Assembly (NCBI GenBank): GCA_030917725.1
Contig: JAUPUE010000021.1
Location: 1-11,100, forward strand
Reading direction: 5' to 3'
Source: Patescibacteria group bacterium
Lineage (GTDB): Bacteria > Patescibacteriota > Minisyncoccia > Phycocordibacterales > EsbW-18
DNA length: 11,100 nt
The notes beneath the pieces were generated by a model. That model was not told where the DNA came from. It did no database searches and was given only the letters and a program-made list of their open reading frames with translations. Of this stretch, positions 4,751 to 11,100 are shown piece by piece (positions within the stretch are counted from its first letter, which is position 1; each line of letters begins with the position of its first letter). A program made the translations under genes and the position numbers.

Positions 4751-4781
4751 GACAAACAAAAAGCCCCCGATAATCGGAGGC
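4751..4781 (-). terminator. Intrinsic terminator of the surface-protein operon
   Basis: On the minus strand a stem formed by 4774-4781 with 4763-4770 (8 positions, one mismatch, TTA loop) is followed by CTTTTTGTTTG. It lies 41 nt after the stop codon of the 891-aa gene. Confidence 0.85.
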
Positions 4782-4793
4782 CTTCTGTGTCTG

Positions 4794-4821
4794 CTGTAAG
4801 CCGTTAGTTGTTGGCTGTGAG
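4794..4821. repeat. Inverted heptamer array (4 units) after the 891-aa gene
   Basis: Plus-strand units CTGTAAG, CCGTTAG, TTGTTGG and CTGTGAG are complements of the CYWACAR unit. The array abuts the stop codon of the 891-aa gene. Confidence 0.85.
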
Positions 4822-7497
4822 CTAGATCTCCCGAATGTCAGGCTCGCTCTGCTCGGTGTTATCACCGCTATCACATCCACTGTCTGCTTCATCGATGGTT
4901 CCATCGCCGTCGTTGTCAAAACCATCACCACAGGCGCCGATGATGACATCGTCGTCGTCATCTCCAGGTGGAGGCGGGAGAGCTGCTTCGAGATTGTCCT
5001 CTGTGTCTTCACACTCTTCGATAGGCTCTTCTCCAAAATCGACGAGGTTGTCGCCGTCGTTGTCGATTCCATCAGAACATTGTGGGTCACCATCATCATC
5101 GTCACCAGCACCAATAAGAACGGTCACTGTGTCGCTCACTGTAGCAGGATCTCCTTTGCTTACCTGTGTTGCATCACACGTAATCGTGTAGCTCGTAGCT
5201 TCTGTGAGTGCGCCTGTGCTCTCGCTACCTTCATCGTCTTTTGATCCTGCCCAATCACCTGTTGCCACACATGTCCTCGATTCGATGCCGTAAGATGTCC
5301 ATGAAAGCGTTGAAGCTTGGCCCGAATCTACCGAGGTTGGATTTGCCCTCAAATCAACCCACGCTTCTTCGTTGATAGGAACGTCTGTGTAGGTAATCGT
5401 GTAGGTAATCGTTTCACCCGCCTCAAGATTTTGACCCGCACCAGGCCCAATTGCTGATGTGTATCCTTCAACCGAAGCTGCAGTGAGGTTATAGAGTCCC
5501 GCAGGCTGATCCGTGTAGGTAACACTTGCCGTTGGGCTGCCAGGAGTCTGTGATCCATTAAGACCACTGAGTGTCCACGTGCTGAGGAATGGCTCACCCT
5601 GTGCATTCACCGAGTTGACGACAACGGTGCCAGTCGATGCTGGAGGAGCAACCGTCACCGTACAAGTGGTGGTCAAACCATCACTCACAAGCGACACAGT
5701 TTTTGTGCCCTCTGTTGCATATGATGTGCTCAACGAGCTACCAGTTCCCGATGCCGTGCTTCCGCCCGTTGCGGTCCACGCATAGGTACCATTACCACCG
5801 GCGGCAGTAAGCGTCGCCGTCTGACCTACTTCGACCGTCTGTCCTGCAGGAAGACATTGTGGACGAACCTGGATGACAGCCGTATCGCTTGCTTGTGAGA
5901 CAGGACTGTACTTCACTCCACGAGCGCTGTATGTCGTTCGAACAAGTGGAGAAACGCTTGTTGTGCCAGCGTCTGTCATTTCAGCTCCACTTACCCATGC
6001 TTCGTCTGCAGGCGACGAGCCGAGGTTATCGATGCGATCGGCCGCAGCAGATGTCCACGAAAGTGTCGCCGTCTGACCCACATTAATGAGCGTAGGAGAC
6101 GTCGAGAGGTCAAAGTACAAAGACGGGGGCGTTGTTGTGATATCGATCGTACACTGGTCGCTGTTTGAACCACTCGTAAACGTTATTGTTCGCGATCCTG
6201 CCGTAGAGAAAGATTTTGTAATCGAGCTTCCCGAACCCGATGTCGGTGCCGAGACGCCTGACGTGGGAGAGATTGCCCATGTGTACGAGGAAGCGCCGGT
6301 TCCGGTGAATGTGTAACTCACTCCCGTTTGTCCCGCTGATGGTCCACTACATGTGACGGGAGAGGCGGTTACCGCTGCATCACAACTTGCGGTCGTTCCA
6401 CCATTTACTCCCACACACGACCATGTCCACGATGTAACGCCACCCGCAACCGAAGTCGAACCTCCTTGAGAACACAGATTTGTGGTTGGAGCTGTTGCGA
6501 ATGTTCCGCCTTCAGCAGAACCACACATACCGTTCACGGCGGTGTTGGTTATCGTAACGGGACACGTACCCGAAAGACCGTTTCGCGTCACCGTAATTGT
6601 TTTTGATCCGGTTGTTGAATAGCTCGTGTCACACGTTGTTCCCGCAGCACACGCTGTTCCTCCGCCGGTGCTCCATGTATATGAACCACTCGTTCCACCC
6701 GACGCCGTTGCTCTCACGGTTGCTCCAGTAGCTGCAGACAATGGATTAACAGAACACGTTGGCGCCGTCGGTGCTGCGTTGACGCTGACCACAACACTCT
6801 TTGTCACCGAGCCTCCTGCGCCAGTACACGACATCGAGAATGTTGTCTGCGATGTGAGATTGCTCGACGCATCGCTCCCTCCAGTCGCGCTACCCGTTGA
6901 GAATCCTGCACCACCTGTTGCTGTACATGATGTTGCATTCGTTGATGTCCACGTGAGTGTGGTTGGGCTCCCCGAGTTCACTGGGTTTGGTGACGCAGTG
7001 AGTGTTGCTGTGGGAGCTGGTGCAGCTTGAACAATTACGTTCACGCGGACCGATCCTTCCGGACCGCTTTGTGGGCCGGGAAACGGGTCCGGCGAACAGG
7101 CAGTGCTAACATAAATATTGAAGTAGGTGTTCGCCGTCAAAGCGCCCGTCGCATGAGTGCGCGACCCGGGATTCATATGATTCCACGTCTGGCTCCCTCC
7201 GGGCCATGAGTCGATGAGGGTGTAGGTGTCGGCAGCGATCGATCTGTTCGAGAATGTCGCCGAAAGCGATGTTCCGTACGGGACGGTTATAGAACCCACA
7301 GCATCGAGATTGCTTGCTGAATTAGAGAAGGTCCCATAGCCCGAAATGGCGATAGTCATTATTGGCTTAGGGACCGTCGAGCACGTTGCAAGCGCGTTCG
7401 CAGGCGTAGGAGCTGATACCCAAACAAGCGCGAGAAGTGCGACGAGGCCGAAAGCGCTGTTCCGTACGATGGTTTTCATTGAAAAGGGTTGTTTCAT
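4822..7497 (-). CDS. Large secreted protein with Ig-like repeats and C-terminal calcium-type DxDxD motifs
   Basis: An 891-aa protein. An N-terminal hydrophobic segment (residues about 14-30, ending TPANALA) acts as a signal peptide. The chain is Thr/Ser/Gly-rich and organised as beta-sandwich-like units: about 160-240, 245-320, 380-455, 460-545, 548-618 and 712-798. Several share phrases such as GSPTTLTWTS, GQTATLSWTS and GQASTLSWTS. Residues 322-375 form a Cys-containing module (MCGSAEGGTF...NGGTTASC), and about 620-706 resembles a prealbumin/SpaA-like fold. The C-terminus has two Cys/acidic repeats (CSDGIDNDGDNLVD, 807-820, and CGDGFDNDGDGTID, 856-869) of calcium-binding type. There is no sortase motif or C-terminal membrane helix, so the attachment mode is unclear. 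The start at 7497 lies 4 nt after the upstream gene's stop (coupled translation); an alternative ATG at 7479 keeps the signal peptide. Probably a cell-surface adhesin or stalk; the partner is unknown. Confidence 0.85.
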   Translation of the reverse strand: MKQPFSMKTIVRNSAFGLVALLALVWVSAPTPANALATCSTVPKPIMTIAISGYGTFSNSASNLDAVGSITVPYGTSLSATFSNRSIAADTYTLIDSWPGGSQTWNHMNPGSRTHATGALTANTYFNIYVSTACSPDPFPGPQSGPEGSVRVNVIVQAAPAPTATLTASPNPVNSGSPTTLTWTSTNATSCTATGGAGFSTGSATGGSDASSNLTSQTTFSMSCTGAGGSVTKSVVVSVNAAPTAPTCSVNPLSAATGATVRATASGGTSGSYTWSTGGGTACAAGTTCDTSYSTTGSKTITVTRNGLSGTCPVTITNTAVNGMCGSAEGGTFATAPTTNLCSQGGSTSVAGGVTSWTWSCVGVNGGTTASCDAAVTASPVTCSGPSAGQTGVSYTFTGTGASSYTWAISPTSGVSAPTSGSGSSITKSFSTAGSRTITFTSGSNSDQCTIDITTTPPSLYFDLSTSPTLINVGQTATLSWTSAAADRIDNLGSSPADEAWVSGAEMTDAGTTSVSPLVRTTYSARGVKYSPVSQASDTAVIQVRPQCLPAGQTVEVGQTATLTAAGGNGTYAWTATGGSTASGTGSSLSTSYATEGTKTVSLVSDGLTTTCTVTVAPPASTGTVVVNSVNAQGEPFLSTWTLSGLNGSQTPGSPTASVTYTDQPAGLYNLTAASVEGYTSAIGPGAGQNLEAGETITYTITYTDVPINEEAWVDLRANPTSVDSGQASTLSWTSYGIESRTCVATGDWAGSKDDEGSESTGALTEATSYTITCDATQVSKGDPATVSDTVTVLIGAGDDDDGDPQCSDGIDNDGDNLVDFGEEPIEECEDTEDNLEAALPPPPGDDDDDVIIGACGDGFDNDGDGTIDEADSGCDSGDNTEQSEPDIREI

Positions 7498-7501
7498 ATG
7501 G

Positions 7502-8035
7502 CTATTTGGTCGTTATGTACGAGATTTGGACCGTAACCGAGCCGTTCCCGTTCTGCGTCAACATGATATTGGCTTCTGCCGCGTCTTTGGAAGCGTAGAA
7601 GTTCGTCACCGGAACCTCATCAACTGAGCCGTCTCTCAAGATGGTCCAGCCTGTTTCTTGAAGAAGAGCCCTAAATAACCTGACATTCTGCGCATATGAC
7701 TCGGCTGAAGTATAGCGGGCATAGGGCATTTCCTTACCCTCTGTCTCATATGCAATCGAATAGCTACCTTCGATTATCACACCAGACTCACGGAGGAGTT
7801 CAGTCGGGAAACCGGCCACAACCACACCAGGCGCTGCATCAGTAATCATATTACCCGCATCGTCATAGCGGACAGACGGCTTCATATCTGCGAACCAAAA
7901 GGCAAGTGCAAGGAGAATGAGTATAAAAACGACTACCATGATGATCCCATTTCGCTGTTTGTGAGTCTCAACGGCAGGCATCGATGGAGCAGGTTGCATC
8001 GGCGAACGCATGTCATTAATGAGTGGTGATTCCAT
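7502..8035 (-). CDS. Single-pass membrane protein with extracytoplasmic domain, unknown function
   Basis: 177 aa from the ATG at 8035; a reading frame to 8098 adds a less likely N-terminus, and an ATG eight codons in is another option. A Pro/Met-rich cytoplasmic head of about 28 residues is followed by one membrane helix (residues 30-49) and a domain of about 125 residues. In that domain GFPTELLRESGVIIEGSYSI, a Tyr-rich strand region and LLQETGWTIL suggest a small alpha/beta domain. I recall similar 'GFP..L...GW.I' domains in many candidate-phyla proteins, but no named family or function is recognised. It ends 4 nt before the start of the 891-aa secreted protein, so the two are almost certainly one operon, and it may help export or anchor that protein. 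No convincing minus-strand promoter was found in 8036-8120. Confidence 0.75.
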   Translation of the reverse strand: MESPLINDMRSPMQPAPSMPAVETHKQRNGIIMVVVFILILLALAFWFADMKPSVRYDDAGNMITDAAPGVVVAGFPTELLRESGVIIEGSYSIAYETEGKEMPYARYTSAESYAQNVRLFRALLQETGWTILRDGSVDEVPVTNFYASKDAAEANIMLTQNGNGSVTVQISYITTK

Positions 8036-8125
8036 TATATATGGTGTGAGAATGATAAGAGTACGAGCAGAGAGACCCGTTACCGATATAATACTCAATA
8101 TATAGAGACGGGGCTTCCCCCACTG

Positions 8126-8154
8126 TTGATAACATCGCAGATGTGGTGTATGAT
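8126..8154 (+). promoter_or_regulatory. Promoter of nusA
   Basis: TTGATA (8126-8131), a 17-bp spacer and TATGAT (8149-8154), in the 209-nt divergent spacer between the membrane-protein operon and nusA. The leader would be about 85 nt. The rest of the spacer (8036-8120) is AT-rich with a short GGGG-CTT-CCCC stem (8110-8120); no gene is seen. Confidence 0.65.
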
Positions 8155-8244
8155 GCTCTCGTTACTCAATACGGTCTTGCTGTGATTGCTGCTTATCCGA
8201 GACGGAAGGCAGCGATTCTGTTTATAGGCCTAACGCATACCATC

Positions 8245-9585
8245 ATGCCATTCGATCTGAAGACCCTTTCGACGGTCCTCGCAGAGTTCGAGAACGAGCG
8301 CGGCGTCTCCAAAGAAAAGATGTACGACGCGATCGAACAAGCGCTCGCGACCGCATACAAGAAAGAATACGGAAAACGCGATCAAGTTGTTCGCGTCCGT
8401 TTTGATATGAACACCGGCACTGCCGAGTTCGAACAAGTGAAGATTGCCGTCGATGAGACGAATGTACGCTTCAAGGAAGAAGGGGAGGAAGATGATTACG
8501 AAGAACCAACAATCGCAGCAGACGGAACCGAAGAAGAAAAACTTCCGCTCTTCAACACCGAGAAGCACATCCTCCTCGAAGACGCGCGCAAGATGAAGCG
8601 CGGCGTTGTTGTTGGTGACGAGATTGCATTCCCACTCGAAGCGCGCGACGACTTTGGTCGCATTGCCGCACAGACCGCAAAGCAAGTCATCATCCAAAAA
8701 ATTCGCGAGGCTGAGAAGGAACACTTGTCCAAAGAATTCGGCGCGCGCGAAGGTGAGATTGTTTCTGGTACCGTTCAACGCATCGAGCGTGGAAACATCT
8801 TCATCGACCTTGGTCGTGCAACCGGACTGCTCGCATACGACGAACAAATTCCTGGCGAGCGCTATCGCGCAGGCGAACGCATCCGCGCGTACCTCTTCCG
8901 CGTCGAAGAATCTCCTCGTGGAGTCTTCCTTCGTCTCTCACGTTCACATCCAAACTTCTTGGTTCGTTTGTTCGAATCAGAATCGCCAGAAGTCGCACAA
9001 GGTGCCGTCGAAATTAAGGCAATCGCACGCGAACCGGGTTCACGCTCGAAGATTGCAGTCGCTGCAAAAGATTCACACATCGATCCTGTCGGAGCACTCG
9101 TTGGTCAGCGCGGTGTCCGCGTCTCAACAGTGATGGGTCAACTCGGTGGTGAAAAAATCGACGTCATCGAATGGTCAGAAAATCCTGCACACTTCATCGA
9201 AGACGCACTCTCCCCTGCCAAGACAATCTCTGTCGAAATTACTGACGAAGAAGCACATCAGGCAGTCGTCACCGTCACCGACGATCAGCAGTCACTCGCA
9301 ATCGGTCGCGGTGGGCAGAACGTCCGTCTCGCAGCAAAGCTCACCGGCTGGCGCATCGACATCCGTTCAACAGGAACAAACGCTGATGGTAGCGAAGCAG
9401 CAGCACCCGAAGCTCCTGTCGCAACTCCTGCTGAAACAGCCGAAGCAAGCGAAGCAAAGTCTGAGGCGGTCTCTGATGCCATCGACCAAGCTGTTTCACA
9501 CAACGAGGAAGCCGCAGCATCCGGTGAAACAGTTGAAGCACCTGTTTCTGAGGCCGAAACAGAGACACCTGAAGAAAAGGCGTAG
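8245..9585 (+). CDS. nusA: Transcription termination/antitermination factor NusA
   Basis: 446 aa from the ATG at 8245. A longer frame from 8143 is rejected because that ATG lies inside the promoter. The N-terminal RNA polymerase-binding domain is about residues 1-160. It carries a very acidic insertion at 78-99 (KEEGEEDDYEEPTIAADGTEEEK). Next come an S1 RNA-binding domain at about 168-233 (GEIVSGTVQRIERGNIFIDL) and KH domains: the first at about 236-310 (DPVGALVGQRGVRV) and the second at about 325-375 (SLAIGRGGQNVRLAAKLTGW). Residues 376-446 are a low-complexity Ala/Glu/Pro tail with no acidic-repeat domain of the E. coli type. The protein modulates pausing, hairpin termination and rRNA antitermination. 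The ATG lacks a Shine-Dalgarno. Confidence 0.97.
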   Translation: MPFDLKTLSTVLAEFENERGVSKEKMYDAIEQALATAYKKEYGKRDQVVRVRFDMNTGTAEFEQVKIAVDETNVRFKEEGEEDDYEEPTIAADGTEEEKLPLFNTEKHILLEDARKMKRGVVVGDEIAFPLEARDDFGRIAAQTAKQVIIQKIREAEKEHLSKEFGAREGEIVSGTVQRIERGNIFIDLGRATGLLAYDEQIPGERYRAGERIRAYLFRVEESPRGVFLRLSRSHPNFLVRLFESESPEVAQGAVEIKAIAREPGSRSKIAVAAKDSHIDPVGALVGQRGVRVSTVMGQLGGEKIDVIEWSENPAHFIEDALSPAKTISVEITDEEAHQAVVTVTDDQQSLAIGRGGQNVRLAAKLTGWRIDIRSTGTNADGSEAAAPEAPVATPAETAEASEAKSEAVSDAIDQAVSHNEEAAASGETVEAPVSEAETETPEEKA

Positions 9586-9613
9586 TGACGCCCTAGCATA
9601 AGAGAGATAAAAT
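9585..9613 (+). promoter_or_regulatory. Possible promoter of ppa
   Basis: GTGACG (9585-9590), a 17-bp spacer and TAAAAT (9608-9613). The -35 begins at the last base of the nusA stop codon, recalling the capA/rplJ arrangement. No terminator separates nusA from ppa, so cotranscription is equally possible. Confidence 0.4.
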
Positions 9614-9633
9614 CTAGATAAAGTCTTATTTGA

Positions 9634-9647
9634 CTAATCACCAATCA
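9634..9647. repeat. Two heptamer units before ppa
   Basis: CTAATCA and CCAATCA are adjacent, ending 3 nt before the ppa start codon. They are intermediate between the CYWACAR and CYAATTG forms. Two units alone could be chance. Confidence 0.4.
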
Positions 9648-9650
9648 TCT

Positions 9651-10181
9651 ATGAACCTCTGGCACGATGTTTCACCGGGCGAGAACGTCCCCGACGCAGT
9701 CAACGTAATCATCGAGATTAACAAGGGATCAAAGAACAAGTACGAGGTCGACAAAGCAACCGGGCTCATCGCGCTCGACCGCGTTGCACACACCGCACAA
9801 GACTTTCCGTTTGATTACGGATTCGTTCCTCGCTCATACTGGCACGACAATGACCCGCTCGACGTCATCGTCCTCACAACGTACCCACTCCTTCCGGGTA
9901 TCCTCGTCTCGGTCCGCCCTGTCGCGATCATGAACATGATCGACAGCGGTGAAGGTGACGACAAAATCATTTCGGTCCCCGTCGATGACCCGCGCTGGGA
10001 TGATGTAAAAGATTTGGGCGACATCAATCCACACACGCTCAAAGAAATCGAACACTTCTACTCAACCTACAAGAAGATTCAGAACAAAGTAGTCGAAGTG
10101 ACAGGATTCAGCGATCTCGCTGCAGCAAAGAAAGCAATCACCGAAGGTATCGCGCTCTACAAAGAAAAGTTCAGCAAGTAG
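9651..10181 (+). CDS. ppa: Inorganic pyrophosphatase (family I)
   Basis: 176 aa from the ATG at 9651, the usual length of bacterial family I enzymes; a TTG 21 nt upstream is in frame but is not needed. It hydrolyses pyrophosphate to two phosphates in the cytoplasm, pulling nucleic acid and other polymerisations forward. The active-site blocks are present in order: KNKYEVD (28-34), DYGFVP (55-60), the signature DNDPLDV (66-72) with its three Asp residues, the acidic metal-binding stretch DSGEGDDK (98-105) and YKK (140-142). No key residue is missing. It lies 65 nt after nusA and ends in a strong terminator. The start lacks a Shine-Dalgarno. Confidence 0.97.
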   Translation: MNLWHDVSPGENVPDAVNVIIEINKGSKNKYEVDKATGLIALDRVAHTAQDFPFDYGFVPRSYWHDNDPLDVIVLTTYPLLPGILVSVRPVAIMNMIDSGEGDDKIISVPVDDPRWDDVKDLGDINPHTLKEIEHFYSTYKKIQNKVVEVTGFSDLAAAKKAITEGIALYKEKFSK

Positions 10182-10205
10182 TAATCTGCAACAGATAATT
10201 AAAAG

Positions 10206-10234
10206 ACAAATGCCCCCAAATTGGGGGCATTTGT
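10206..10234 (+). terminator. Intrinsic terminator of ppa
   Basis: A 13-bp perfect stem (10206-10218 with 10222-10234, core TGCCCCC/GGGGGCA) with a 3-nt loop; the outer part is A-rich on the left and T-rich on the right, so it may work in both directions. Confidence 0.9.
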
Positions 10235-10247
10235 TATAACACGAAAC

Positions 10248-10268
10248 CTAATTGCTAATTGCCAATTG
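10248..10268. repeat. AT-rich heptamer array (3 units)
   Basis: CTAATTG, CTAATTG and CCAATTG run without gaps. The array shares a 13-mer (10258-10270) with 186-198. It supplies the likely -35 of the next gene. Confidence 0.8.
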
Positions 10269-10281
10269 CTCTCTGTATAAT
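10252..10281 (+). promoter_or_regulatory. Promoter of the coiled-coil protein gene
   Basis: TATAAT (10276-10281), a perfect -10, with TTGCTA (10252-10257) 18 bp upstream. The -35 lies inside the heptamer array. The leader would be only about 20 nt. Confidence 0.65.
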
Positions 10282-10307
10282 TGACTCATAGCAACCTAAA
10301 CGAACAT

Positions 10308-10973
10308 ATGAAACACAAAACACTTTTGCTTTCATTCTTCGTGTTCGCAGCACTCGTCACCACGAGCGTCGCGCGTGCAGAAGATTCAACATCAACAGAT
10401 GACAAACCATGGAAGGAACGCATGGAGGAACGTCGCGAGATGATGATTGAAAATAAAACAGAGCGTCAAGAGATGATGCAAGAAAATGCAACCGAACGAA
10501 GAGAGCTCTTCAAAGAAAATTCGGAGGAGCGTCGCGAGGGTATGAAAGTGCGTTTCGATGAATTCAAGAAGCAGCGCATCGGAGGCATGATTGAGATGAT
10601 GACGAAGCGTTTCGAATGGGCAATCGCTCGTCTCGAAAATATTGCTGACCGCATCGAGGCACGCATCGAGAAGATTGAAGACGAGACCGACACAACACTC
10701 ACCGATGCCCGCACATATCTCGACGAGGCGCGCACCGACATTGCTGATGCAACAAAACTCTTGAGCGAGATTGACGTAGACATTGACTCCATCACCGCAG
10801 ATGAGACAAAGACCGATGAACGATTCTCAGGATTCCGCGATGCATTCGGTGCAGTAAAAACAGAAATCAAATCAGCATGGACACACCTTGGTGAAGCTGT
10901 TCAGGCAATCAAGGGAGAGCGCAGTGATGATGCAAAGAAAGAACCAATGGACGATTGGAATACTAATAACTAG
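10308..10973 (+). CDS. Exported coiled-coil protein with 11-residue repeats
   Basis: 221 aa from the ATG at 10308, which begins directly with a signal peptide (KHK, hydrophobic 6-20, likely cut after SVARA at residue 24). An in-frame TTG at 10281 overlaps the -10 and is rejected. Residues 41-73 are three 11-residue repeats beginning ERxE (ERREMMIENKT, ERQEMMQENAT, ERRELFKENSE), with a partial fourth at 74-79. They are strongly charged and helical, suggesting a hendecad coiled coil. Residues about 90-205 continue as long helices with regularly placed Ile, Leu and Ala. There is no Cys and no second membrane segment. No enzyme motif is seen; a structural or periplasmic-space/exterior role is inferred only from the form. 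The terminator of ppa lies upstream, so it is its own unit, possibly with the following gene, which starts 21 nt later. Confidence 0.85.
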   Translation: MKHKTLLLSFFVFAALVTTSVARAEDSTSTDDKPWKERMEERREMMIENKTERQEMMQENATERRELFKENSEERREGMKVRFDEFKKQRIGGMIEMMTKRFEWAIARLENIADRIEARIEKIEDETDTTLTDARTYLDEARTDIADATKLLSEIDVDIDSITADETKTDERFSGFRDAFGAVKTEIKSAWTHLGEAVQAIKGERSDDAKKEPMDDWNTNN

Positions 10974-10994
10974 CAGCCGCTAATAATCTCTTCT

Positions 10995-11100
10995 ATGGAT
11001 CCAGTTCAGACACAAACACCATCTCAAGGCCCGATTGTCGGTATCATTGTGGTCATCATCGTTCTCATCGTCGGTGCTTTCTATTTCTTCACCCGCATCG
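10995..11100 (+). CDS. Partial membrane protein, N-terminus only
   Basis: An open frame from the ATG at 10995 to the window end, 35 complete codons. It reads a short Gln/Thr/Pro head (MDPVQTQTPSQGP) followed by a hydrophobic helix (IVGIIVVIIVLIVGAFYFF). The plan (short cytoplasmic head, one helix, then exterior part) recalls the 177-aa protein at 7502-8035. It starts 21 nt after the coiled-coil gene and could share its transcript. The function is unknown and the rest lies outside the window. Confidence 0.7.
   Translation, partial: MDPVQTQTPSQGPIVGIIVVIIVLIVGAFYFFTRI

Noticed and set aside
4704..4821. Inverted arrays around 4751-4781 as insertion-sequence terminal repeats
   Set aside because: Only about 60 nt separates them and that stretch is the terminator of the surface operon; no room or trace of a transposase.
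8230..8847. A 205-codon minus-strand frame opposite nusA
   Set aside because: Antisense shadow of an unmistakable NusA coding sequence.

Overview
The window looks like part of a small bacterial genome from the candidate phyla radiation (Patescibacteria, probably a Parcubacteria-type lineage). The reasons are short spacers, housekeeping genes scattered among lineage-type membrane and surface proteins, a large secreted Ig-like/calcium-motif protein of a kind common in that group, and start codons that mostly lack a Shine-Dalgarno sequence. The lineage is inferred from gene style, not from an rRNA marker.

Layout. 1-209: no gene seen; it holds the terminator and inverted heptamer arrays behind the first gene. 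210-767 (-): a winged-helix protein with a degenerate nucleotidyltransferase-like half. 845-2475 (+): a visibly GC-rich island of three consecutive single-gene cassettes, each with its own sigma70-like promoter, leader, clear Shine-Dalgarno, small ORF (47, 50 and 153 aa) and terminator. 2532-3453 (-): rplJ-rplL, led by a recognisable L10 autoregulatory leader and a promoter whose -35 overlaps the capA stop. 3673-4692 (-): a membrane-anchored CapA-family protein. 4822-8035 (-): a two-gene operon of a single-pass membrane protein and an 891-aa secreted protein. 8245-10181 (+): nusA, then ppa (inorganic pyrophosphatase). 10308-10973 (+): an exported coiled-coil protein with 11-residue repeats. 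10995-11100 (+): the start of another membrane protein, cut by the window edge.

Two signals stand out. First, the GC-rich island differs from everything around it in composition, codon use, presence of Shine-Dalgarno sites and density of RNA hairpins. It reads as a foreign or specially expressed set of mini-genes with unknown products. Second, most spacers outside that island carry short tandem arrays of a degenerate 7-bp unit (consensus CYWACAR, with an AT-rich form CYAATTG), often as inverted pairs around terminators or in leaders.

How the genes work together: rplJ/rplL supply the ribosomal stalk and should be fed back on by L10 through the leader; NusA acts in transcription elongation, termination and antitermination; pyrophosphatase removes the PPi made by polymerases. 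The remaining genes are mostly envelope or exported proteins (CapA-like, Ig-like surface protein, coiled-coil protein), fitting the cell-surface-rich gene content of this kind of organism.
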